Source: an uncultured Flavobacteriales bacterium (lineage in GTDB: Bacteria > Bacteroidota > Bacteroidia > Flavobacteriales > UBA7430). Taken from it: 5,577 nt of DNA. Positions 1-4,904 of the stretch are shown one piece after another; the first letter of the stretch is position 1, and each line of letters opens with the position of its first letter. Made by a program: the position numbers and the translations under genes. A model generated the notes under the pieces. That model searched no databases. It was not told the origin of the DNA and worked only from the letters and a program-made list of their open reading frames with translations. The stretch spans positions 1 through 5,577 of the forward strand of contig CAJWJW010000099.1 in assembly GCA_913041775.1 (NCBI GenBank), read 5' to 3'.

Positions 1-59
1 TTGAACTCGTGACCTCCGGGTTATGAATCCGACGCTCTAACCAACTGAGCTACCTGATT
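1..59 (-). tRNA. tRNA-Met (CAT anticodon), 3' end cut by window edge
   Basis: Read on the minus strand, the sequence gives an acceptor 5' strand AATCAGG (59-53), the invariant TAGCTCAG of the D arm, a four-pair D stem (GCTC/GAGC), an anticodon loop TTCATAA with CAT anticodon, the variable region AGGTC and the start of the T arm (ACGAGTTCAA). About 16-17 nt of the 3' end lie outside the window. C11-G24 and the absence of three stacked G-C pairs below the anticodon loop argue against initiator tRNA. The elongator Met assignment is preferred, although a CAT tRNA read as Ile after lysidine modification cannot be excluded. Position 31-39 is an A-C mismatch. A TATAAT hexamer (71-66, minus) sits six bases upstream of the 5' end and could be its -10 box. 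The adjacent recombinase lies on the 5' side of the tRNA. Confidence 0.92.
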
Positions 60-66
60 ATCAACA

Positions 67-124
67 TTATACATCATGAAAACTCTAGACTGACAGTAAA
101 CTCTGACAGAATCATGATGTATAA
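67..124. promoter_or_regulatory. 13-bp perfect inverted repeat spanning the recombinase start
   Basis: Arms TTATACATCATGA (67-79) and TCATGATGTATAA (112-124) are exact reverse complements separated by 32 bases. The right arm contains both candidate ATG codons of the recombinase (114 and 117), and the left arm overlaps the TATAAT in front of the tRNA. The spacer holds the direct repeat CTGACAG twice (90-96 and 103-109). The gap between the divergent tRNA and recombinase genes is only 54 bases, so this is the only space for their control signals. It could be an operator bound by the recombinase or a repressor, or an mRNA hairpin masking the start codon. Which of these applies is inference; the symmetry is observed. 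Confidence 0.6.
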
Positions 125-1154
125 AGTTACAATCGGACATGAGAAAAGCAAACCCTTTATCAATATTTACATCGATAATAAAAGATATCGATTTTGGAAT
201 GGAAAATCTATAGACACAGATTTAGATTGCAAAGACAACCCTGAACTTCTCAAATCAGCATTTGAATTAAAACTCATGAAGGGTTGGAGACCAAAAAGAA
301 AAGTAAAGCAATTAGTCAAAAGTGCTAAGACTGTTAAAGAGGCTATTAAAAAGAGTATTCAAGATAAAATTGATAACAATTATTCTTTACGCTACATAAA
401 AGATGCAGAACGTATTTTAAAATTATGGAATAGGTATGAAATTGATAAGGGACTAAAGAATTTAGCAATAGAACAATTAGAGCTTCAACATCTTAAAGAG
501 TTTGTAATTAGACCAATTTGGAGCCCAAAAACTCAGCTAACAATAAAAAGTACACTTAGTGCACTGTTAAATGAATTCAAACCTAATTTAATTAGAGAAG
601 TTAAATTAAAGAAACCACAATCTTCAATGCACAAGCCAATTACAGAAATAAGCTCTAAAATTGAAGAACTAAAGCAATTTAACACCAATCTTCACCTCTG
701 CTGCTTAATGACATATGGCTGCTTATTAAGACCTCACAGAGAGATTAGAGAGCTCACTTGGGGTGACTTCTCAGAAGACCTTAACCACATTCATTTATCA
801 GGAGAAAGGAACAAATCAGGAAGAAATAGAATCGTTCCTGTACCCTCTTATATTCGTGAACTACTTGTAAAGGGTGAGCCTAGTCACAATATATTCTCAG
901 GGAAACCACAACCATATAATGAGGACTACTTTAAGTCTCTTTGGAGCCGGTTTAAGAAACAATCAAAGAGTCTTGAGACAGGACAAACTCTTTACTCATT
1001 TCGCCACACAGGAGCTATTGACATCTTCAAGAGAACAGGGTCTTTAACCAAACTACAGAAGGCAATGGGGCACTCATCCATTAATGTATCATTAACCTAT
1101 TTAAGAGGACTTGAGGTAGCAGAGCTGACTGAGGATGATATGCCTTTATTGTAA
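114..1154 (+). CDS. Tyrosine recombinase / phage-type integrase
   Basis: A 346-residue site-specific recombinase that would cut and rejoin DNA through a 3'-phosphotyrosine. The N-terminal ~60 residues look like an arm-binding region, residues ~70-165 like a SAM-like core-binding domain, and residues ~180-346 form the catalytic domain. Visible active-site residues are R206 (in LLRPHREIREL), K234 in the beta hairpin (RNKSGRNR), R297 (YSFRHTGA), H320 (MGHSS) and nucleophile Y329 (SLTYLRG). The usual first His of the HxxR box is Tyr294 here. Length is typical for Bacteroidota integrases. ATG 114 and ATG 117 are both possible starts and both lie in an inverted repeat. The gene diverges from the tRNA. 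The last 27 codons are duplicated at 1917-2000, so its 3' end is probably its own attachment site. All cargo genes to the right face it from the minus strand. Confidence 0.95.
   Translation: MMYKVTIGHEKSKPFINIYIDNKRYRFWNGKSIDTDLDCKDNPELLKSAFELKLMKGWRPKRKVKQLVKSAKTVKEAIKKSIQDKIDNNYSLRYIKDAERILKLWNRYEIDKGLKNLAIEQLELQHLKEFVIRPIWSPKTQLTIKSTLSALLNEFKPNLIREVKLKKPQSSMHKPITEISSKIEELKQFNTNLHLCCLMTYGCLLRPHREIRELTWGDFSEDLNHIHLSGERNKSGRNRIVPVPSYIRELLVKGEPSHNIFSGKPQPYNEDYFKSLWSRFKKQSKSLETGQTLYSFRHTGAIDIFKRTGSLTKLQKAMGHSSINVSLTYLRGLEVAELTEDDMPLL
1071..1145 (+). repeat. Direct repeat copy 1: candidate attachment site inside the integrase 3' end
   Basis: This 75-bp stretch matches 1917-1991 at 70 of 75 positions, offset by 846 bases. 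It starts exactly at the catalytic His320 codon, covers the nucleophile Tyr329 codon (1098-1100) and stops two codons before the stop. The five differences are all third-position synonymous changes: His CAC/CAT, Ser TCA/TCC, Ser TCC/TCT, Ala GCA/GCT and Glu GAG/GAA. The central 41 bases (1080-1120) are identical. The last two residues differ (Leu-Leu here, Met-Val in copy 2). A site-specific recombination product explains the identical core with differences on both sides. Confidence 0.9.
1081..1095. repeat. 15-bp palindrome TTAATG-TAT-CATTAA in the repeat core
   Basis: Six-base perfect inverted arms around a three-base centre lie at the left edge of the 41-bp identical core. The same palindrome recurs in copy 2 at 1927-1941. 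Tyrosine recombinases bind imperfect inverted arms flanking the crossover, so this is a candidate recombinase-binding element. It encodes INVSL of the integrase, so coding constraint is an alternative source of its conservation between copies. Confidence 0.4.
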
Positions 1155-1181
1155 AAAGCCACTTTATTAGAGTAGCTCTTT
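1153..1181 (-). terminator. Rho-independent terminator for the lipoprotein gene
   Basis: On the minus strand AGCTACT and AGTGGCT form a seven-pair stem (one G-U) around a seven-base loop. Flanking A residues pair with the T run, which reads TTTTT directly after the stem. On the plus strand the G-U pairs become A-C mismatches, so the structure favours minus-strand transcripts, meaning the lipoprotein gene ending at 1232. It overlaps the last bases of the integrase stop codon, and would stop antisense transcription from entering the integrase gene. Confidence 0.65.
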
Positions 1182-1190
1182 TCAAATTCG

Positions 1191-1207
1191 ACCGCTGCGC
1201 GGTAGCG
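1191..1207. repeat. GC-rich nested palindrome between convergent genes
   Basis: ACCGC-TGC-GCGGT (1191-1203) is a perfect five-pair hairpin, and CGCT (1193-1196) can alternatively pair with AGCG (1204-1207). Its GC content stands out against AT-rich surroundings. No T run follows on either strand, so it is not a convincing terminator by itself. It could be a folded part of the cassette end or a REP-like element; nothing here decides. Confidence 0.4.
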
Positions 1208-1208
1208 T

Positions 1209-1232
1209 TAAATAGGTAAATAGATAAATAGT
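1209..1232. repeat. Three tandem 8-bp units TAAATAGN
   Basis: TAAATAGG, TAAATAGA and TAAATAGT lie head to tail at 1209, 1217 and 1225, directly next to the stop codon of the lipoprotein gene. TTAAATAGGT (1208-1217) is also the exact reverse complement of ACCTATTTAA inside the integrase repeat (1095-1104). Short phased repeats near an att site may be recombinase arm sites. Low complexity in AT-rich DNA is the simpler alternative. Confidence 0.45.
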
Positions 1233-1873
1233 TAAAAAGCGCGAATAACACGAACCCTGCCTGTATTGAGCTTACTGATGGCGTTCGTGTCACCATTACT
1301 GAAATTGACGTACCACGCGGAGTCATTATCGTACTCCGAGGAAGACCAATACCAAGAGCTTTCGAAACCGCCTATATTATTGCCTTGTAGGCCAAAGTTT
1401 CTTATGGTGGCATACATTTCTACAAGTTCATCTAATGAAGGTAAGTACCAATCGCTGTAGCCTTCATATTCATATGCTAAGGCTTCACTTGCTGCTATGG
1501 GTGTTTCTGAGCATCCTGCTACTATATCTAAGGTGTTTTGGTAACCTGTGCCTATAACCATACCACCTGCTTCTGATAATTCCGTTCCATAACAACCCCA
1601 ATCAAATTGACCTAAATCTACCATCGCTGCTACCAAACCGTGCTGTCCTGTTTCATCTACATAGAAGACTATTCCTCCCTCGGTTTTTAAGCCTATATAA
1701 ATTTGCCCACAATCATATCCTTCAGAAACATATTCGCAAGAGTTATTATCTAATGTTGCTTCAGGATTATAATTACATGCCTGAGAATCTAAACATCCGT
1801 GAATAGCTTCTTCTTCACAAGAAGAGATGATAAATAGAGGTGCAATTAGTAGAATGTAGATGAAGTTTTTCAT
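1232..1873 (-). CDS. Surface lipoprotein with DUF1566/FISUMP-like (C-type-lectin-like) domain
   Basis: A 213-residue lipoprotein of unknown role. Residues 1-19 are a type II signal peptide with lipobox ISSC (Cys19). The following Glu-Glu-Glu resembles signals that send Bacteroidota lipoproteins to the cell surface, which is inference. Residues 26-48 hold a GCLDSQACNYNPEA motif with paired cysteines, common in flavobacterial secreted proteins. Residues ~66-213 match the Lcl/DUF1566 and FISUMP pattern: GGIVFYVDETGQHG, then YSDWYLPSLDEL (139-150), WYWSSSEYDNDSAWYVNF (174-191) and terminal RVRVIRAF. This fold often displays variable binding surfaces, but no ligand can be named. The gene is the only one between the two integrase repeats, opposite in direction to the integrase, with its own candidate promoter (1897-1904) and terminator (1153-1181). 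Confidence 0.85.
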   Translation of the reverse strand: MKNFIYILLIAPLFIISSCEEEAIHGCLDSQACNYNPEATLDNNSCEYVSEGYDCGQIYIGLKTEGGIVFYVDETGQHGLVAAMVDLGQFDWGCYGTELSEAGGMVIGTGYQNTLDIVAGCSETPIAASEALAYEYEGYSDWYLPSLDELVEMYATIRNFGLQGNNIGGFESSWYWSSSEYDNDSAWYVNFSNGDTNAISKLNTGRVRVIRAF

Positions 1874-1896
1874 TTTCTAATGTTTTAAGTAAAAAT

Positions 1897-1904
1897 CAAA
1901 TATA
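1897..1904 (-). promoter_or_regulatory. Bacteroidota-type -7 promoter element for the lipoprotein gene
   Basis: The minus strand reads TATATTTG, an exact fit to the Bacteroidota -7 consensus TAnnTTTG, 23 bases before the lipoprotein ATG. No clear TTTG-type -33 box is seen at the expected distance, so it is a candidate only. It lies 13 bases from repeat copy 2, which would let the cassette bring its own promoter. Confidence 0.5.
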
Positions 1905-1916
1905 TTAAAATTTTGA

Positions 1917-2000
1917 CATTCCTCTATTAATGTATCATTAACCTATTTAAGAGGACTTGAGGTAGCTGAGCTGACTGAAGATGATATGCCTATGGTTTAA
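1917..2000 (+). pseudogene. Direct repeat copy 2: isolated integrase 3' end (27 codons plus stop)
   Basis: This fragment encodes HSSINVSLTYLRG through DDMPMV and a TAA stop, equal to integrase residues 320-344 plus a different final pair. It has no start and no upstream integrase sequence: the codon before His reads TGA and similarity ends there. Against copy 1, all five base differences in the first 25 codons are synonymous, so the sequence came from a working integrase gene rather than from decay of a junk copy. The most economical reading is the displaced original 3' end of an integrase gene after insertion of the 846-bp cassette (attR to the copy 1 attL). Its TAA overlaps the minus-strand stop codon of the next gene (1997-1999). 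Confidence 0.88.
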
Positions 2001-2413
2001 ATATTATTTGTAGTATAATTATCAACTTTTATATGTCCATTTATATTATCAAACCCAATAGATTTTGCAATTGAAATTATTTCTTTTGGATTAAAATCTT
2101 TTGGTAGAATATTTATGGTGTAATTCATATAAAACCTACCTCTTTCTGAGTATATCATTACCCATTTATTTTTAAATGGTTTAAAAAAGCGTCTCCTTCC
2201 ATTATCAATTTTTATAAAAATAAAATAATTGCTGTCTTTTGTTATACAATTATTACTATGACAGTGAATATTAATGTTATGAGTATTTTTTTTGCTAATG
2301 GTATTTAACATTTTATTACGCAAATCATATTTTTCTTTAGTCCAAGTTGGTATTTTAAAGAATATCTTATAATATTCTAAAAAAGAATTAAAATTAATTT
2401 GATTTTTTTTCAT
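1997..2413 (-). CDS. Orphan hypothetical protein, 138 aa
   Basis: I do not recognise this protein. It is basic and rich in Lys, Asn and Ile, with no signal peptide or membrane segment. A beta-rich middle (NYFIFIKIDNGRRRFFKPF, then KWVMIYSERGRFYMNY) is followed by a likely helix (PKEIISIAKSIGF). ATG 2413 is preferred; a GTG directly in front (2416) would add one residue. No clear ribosome binding site is present, as is usual in Bacteroidota. Base composition is even more AT-rich than neighbouring hsdR, which suggests recent acquisition. Its stop codon overlaps the stop of the integrase fragment on the other strand, the position expected for cargo packed against an att site. It is separated by 49 bases from the small ORF upstream and may share its transcript. 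Confidence 0.7.
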   Translation of the reverse strand: MKKNQINFNSFLEYYKIFFKIPTWTKEKYDLRNKMLNTISKKNTHNINIHCHSNNCITKDSNYFIFIKIDNGRRRFFKPFKNKWVMIYSERGRFYMNYTINILPKDFNPKEIISIAKSIGFDNINGHIKVDNYTTNNI

Positions 2414-2462
2414 CACTAAATTTTAGTTTAACAAACACAATGAGCCATAGAGAATAGGTTAA

Positions 2463-2549
2463 TTATTCACTCATATTAATAACATTAGACACATCCTTGA
2501 TAAAATCTTCTGTAAGGGTATAATTTTTTAATATTTCTATTTGTGACAT
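2463..2549 (-). CDS. Candidate small protein, 28 aa
   Basis: ATG at 2549-2547 opens a 28-codon frame reading MSQIEILKNYTLTEDFIKDV and ending NMSE before TAA. It begins five bases after the stop of the 114-residue gene, on the same strand, an arrangement that suits translational coupling. The peptide is acidic and could form one amphipathic helix. It may be a genuine small protein, a short partner of the 114-residue protein, or the start of a gene cut by a deletion. I do not recognise it. Spacing is the main evidence, and ORFs this short are common by chance. Confidence 0.4.
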   Translation of the reverse strand: MSQIEILKNYTLTEDFIKDVSNVINMSE

Positions 2550-2554
2550 ACTTA

Positions 2555-2899
2555 TTAATTTACATTCAAAGTTTCTCTGACGACTTCATCGATTTCTCCA
2601 TTTTCATCATATACTTCCACAATACACTCTAAAAATAAAGTACATTCTTCATAAATAACTATCGCATCAAGTGAATCTAATGTGAATTTAAAGACACCAT
2701 CAGCACCATACCCAACATCAGTAAAAAAAGATTGAGTACAAACTTCTTCTATTATATACATATAAAGAATACTTGTTTCATTATCATCTAAAGGATTTTT
2801 TATCCATCGAGTCTCTAAATATGAGCCACCAACGGAGAACTCAACTTCTTCTCCTTTGCTTAAATGGTAGGTTATCTTGTTAAATACATCTGTTAGCAT
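2555..2899 (-). CDS. Orphan acidic hypothetical protein, 114 aa
   Basis: I do not recognise this protein. It is strongly acidic (many Asp and Glu, few Lys and Arg), has no signal peptide, and looks like a small beta-rich cytoplasmic fold: EVEFSVGGSYLETRW (18-32), ILYMYIIEEV, VFKFTL and TLFLECIVEVYDENGE. ATG 2899 is the first in-frame start, 36 bases after the end of hsdR on the same strand, so it may be transcribed with it. Strong negative charge next to a restriction gene recalls immunity or DNA-mimic proteins, but no motif supports that and it is only a guess. Codon use is AT-rich like the 138-aa gene. Confidence 0.72.
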   Translation of the reverse strand: MLTDVFNKITYHLSKGEEVEFSVGGSYLETRWIKNPLDDNETSILYMYIIEEVCTQSFFTDVGYGADGVFKFTLDSLDAIVIYEECTLFLECIVEVYDENGEIDEVVRETLNVN

Positions 2900-2935
2900 A
2901 ATTAGTTCTATTTATTAAGTCTATTTAATTAAACA

Positions 2936-4903
2936 TTACGCCACCATCCCATCAATAAAGGTTTCCACGAAGTTCATAATCTTATCGATTACGCTTAGGG
3001 CTATCTTTTTGCGTTGCAGTAGCTTTGGTTTTACTTTTAGAGCTTCTACTATATCGTCTCGCTCAATAGGTTGCTGAGAGAATAGGTAGGTGTCTATTAT
3101 CTTTTGGAGTTTGAATGGTTCAAGCTCGTTATCTGTGGCTATTTTGGTAAGGGCTTTTAGCTTTTCGGCATCCCAATAGGTATTGAATAACTCTTCTATA
3201 TCAGCATCGTCCTCTAAATCAACTAAGGTTTCGGTAATGAACTGTTCAATTAGCTTTTTCTTGCTTCTAAGATGCGATTCTCCCGAAAGCATATCGGTAA
3301 TTTGTTTGCGTTTTTCTGCTCTACCTTTTTCAGTTTTATCGCCATTAATTAGCTTTAACAAATTGAGGATATAACTCACATTAACCTCGTCTTTGTGAAT
3401 AAGCTCCAACTCGAAATCTACATCGTCTAAAATGGAATCTTTCTCTGTTGCGTTGTTGCTTCTTGTTTTATCGTAGATGTCTAAGTACTTGCTTTTGTAA
3501 TCTTCAAAAGACTGCTCATCCATTTCCACATCATCGTGGGAAAAGTCGGAGAATACAGAGAGTACATTTTTTATACGCATTAAGTCTCTAAAAGCTCTTA
3601 CAAACTCCATTTCCTCGTGTTCGCTTGGCAAGTTGTTTACAGAATCTACCGTAGGTGTGATTTCCAAAAGACGAGCTAAGGCTTTATCAAATACATCAAG
3701 GTAATCCTCGTAAGGTTGCATTAAGATAATTTCCTTTGCATCCTTATTGGAGAACAAAGCGATGGCTTCGTCTGTATTGCTTTTAAGGTTTCTAAAGGCA
3801 ATAATATTTCCTTGCGACTTCTGCTCGTTTAAAATACGATTGGTGCGAGAAAAGGCTTGTATTAAGCCGTGGTACTTTAAATTCTTATCTACATAGAGCG
3901 TGTTGAGTGGTTTACTATCGAATCCTGTGAGGAACATATTCACCACCAACAGAATGTCAATTTCTTTATCCTTTACTCGCTTAGATATATTGTTATAGTA
4001 TCCGTAGTACGACTGACTATCTTTTGTAGAATATTTAGAACCGTACATTTCATTGTAATCGGCAATAAACTCGTCTAACTTTTCTCTACTGTGCTTGGTT
4101 TTGTATTCTAATTGTGGTTCGGCTGCTTCCGAAAATTCCGAATAGGTATAATCGCCATCTGCATCTTTATCGTCTTCGTTTGCTCCGTAAGAGAAAATAG
4201 TGGCGATTCGTAAATCGTGAAGCCCTTCTTTTTTCTTTTGTTTAAACAAGTCGTAGTACTTTATGAGAATATCTACGCCACTAACACAAAACATAGCTGT
4301 AAACGCCTTGTTATGGGTTTTACGACTGTGGTTTTGTATAATATAGTCTGTAATCTTATTCAGTCTATCGGGAGATTCCAACAACTCTTTGGTGTCTATG
4401 GCTTCTACATCAATATCTACAAAGTTTAGGCTTGTTTGCTTCTGCTTATAACGACCTACATATTCAATAGAGAATTTAAGAACATTCTCATCTCGTATAG
4501 CATCGGTAATAACGTATTTATGAAGACAATCTTCGAACAACTCCTTTGTGGTGCGTTTTCCTAATTGGTTCTTTACCGCATTGTCTGCAAAGATTGGTGT
4601 TCCCGTAAAACCAAACATCTGATGGTTGTTAAAGAACTTCTTAATGCGGTTATGGGTATCGCCAAACTGCGAACGATGGCACTCATCAAAAATGAAAACG
4701 ATACGCTCGTCTTTCAGCTTTTGCATTACCGAATCGTAACGACCCGTTATGGCATTGTTTAATTTCTGAATAGTAGTAACCAATAACTTGGTTGTATCTC
4801 CAAACTGCTTTACTAAGGCTTGGGTATCGTCTGTACCATCAACACTACCATCCGAAAAGCTGTTGAACTCTTTGGTAGTTTGGTAATCCAAATCTTTTCT
4901 ATC
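2936..4903 (-). CDS. hsdR: Type I restriction enzyme R subunit (HsdR, EcoR124I-like), N-terminus missing
   Basis: C-terminal ~655 residues of the motor and nuclease subunit of a type I restriction-modification complex, which translocates DNA by ATP hydrolysis and cleaves unmodified DNA. Counting from Leu at 4891-4889 as residue 1, the visible SF2 motifs are Ia (LLVTTIQKL, 36-44), II (DECHRSQFG, 69-77), III (FGFTGTPI, 93-100), IV (AMFCVSGVDIL, 199-209), V (DILLVVNMFLTGFDS, 312-326) and VI (QAFSRTNRI, 345-353), followed by the helical C-terminal domain that binds HsdM. The nuclease domain and the Walker A motif, roughly the first 340 residues in EcoR124I-type proteins, are absent because similarity stops at DRKDLDYQT where proteobacterial sequence begins. 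The TTG at 4891 is not a real start. No hsdM or hsdS is in the window; they may lie beyond the break. Confidence 0.95.
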   Translation of the reverse strand, partial: DRKDLDYQTTKEFNSFSDGSVDGTDDTQALVKQFGDTTKLLVTTIQKLNNAITGRYDSVMQKLKDERIVFIFDECHRSQFGDTHNRIKKFFNNHQMFGFTGTPIFADNAVKNQLGKRTTKELFEDCLHKYVITDAIRDENVLKFSIEYVGRYKQKQTSLNFVDIDVEAIDTKELLESPDRLNKITDYIIQNHSRKTHNKAFTAMFCVSGVDILIKYYDLFKQKKKEGLHDLRIATIFSYGANEDDKDADGDYTYSEFSEAAEPQLEYKTKHSREKLDEFIADYNEMYGSKYSTKDSQSYYGYYNNISKRVKDKEIDILLVVNMFLTGFDSKPLNTLYVDKNLKYHGLIQAFSRTNRILNEQKSQGNIIAFRNLKSNTDEAIALFSNKDAKEIILMQPYEDYLDVFDKALARLLEITPTVDSVNNLPSEHEEMEFVRAFRDLMRIKNVLSVFSDFSHDDVEMDEQSFEDYKSKYLDIYDKTRSNNATEKDSILDDVDFELELIHKDEVNVSYILNLLKLINGDKTEKGRAEKRKQITDMLSGESHLRSKKKLIEQFITETLVDLEDDADIEELFNTYWDAEKLKALTKIATDNELEPFKLQKIIDTYLFSQQPIERDDIVEALKVKPKLLQRKKIALSVIDKIMNFVETFIDGMVA

Positions 4904-4904
4904 T
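4895..4904. other. Chimeric junction between Bacteroidota and proteobacterial DNA
   Basis: Left of this point the minus strand encodes HsdR (DRKDLDYQT). Right of it the plus strand encodes trimethylamine monooxygenase (FYLGMQDQWYT). TTTTCTATC (4895-4903) fits both genes: Asp-Arg-Lys read backwards and Phe-Tyr read forwards. Composition changes from AT-rich to about half GC at the same place. Two conserved genes each cut internally at a shared short sequence point to an assembly or amplification artefact rather than a natural insertion. Confidence 0.85.

Noticed and set aside
1081..1326. 81-codon minus-strand frame across the integrase end and the lipoprotein 3' end
   Set aside because: It overlaps two well-supported genes in another frame and runs through the repeat, terminator and palindrome; no family features.
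1266..1460. 64-codon plus-strand frame inside the lipoprotein gene
   Set aside because: Antisense shadow of the DUF1566-like coding region.
2453..2463. AATAGGTTAAT as a third, inverted att site
   Set aside because: Only 11 bases match the complement of the integrase repeat, and AATAGGT recurs by chance inside hsdR; no longer similarity follows.
3183..4762. Three short plus-strand frames (63-70 codons) within hsdR
   Set aside because: All are antisense to conserved helicase and C-terminal regions of HsdR and have low-complexity Ser/Leu or Phe-rich content.
4889..4891. TTG as the real start of a short HsdR
   Set aside because: The protein similarity continues upstream (DRKD) and the start would leave out Walker A; it is simply the point near which the gene is cut.
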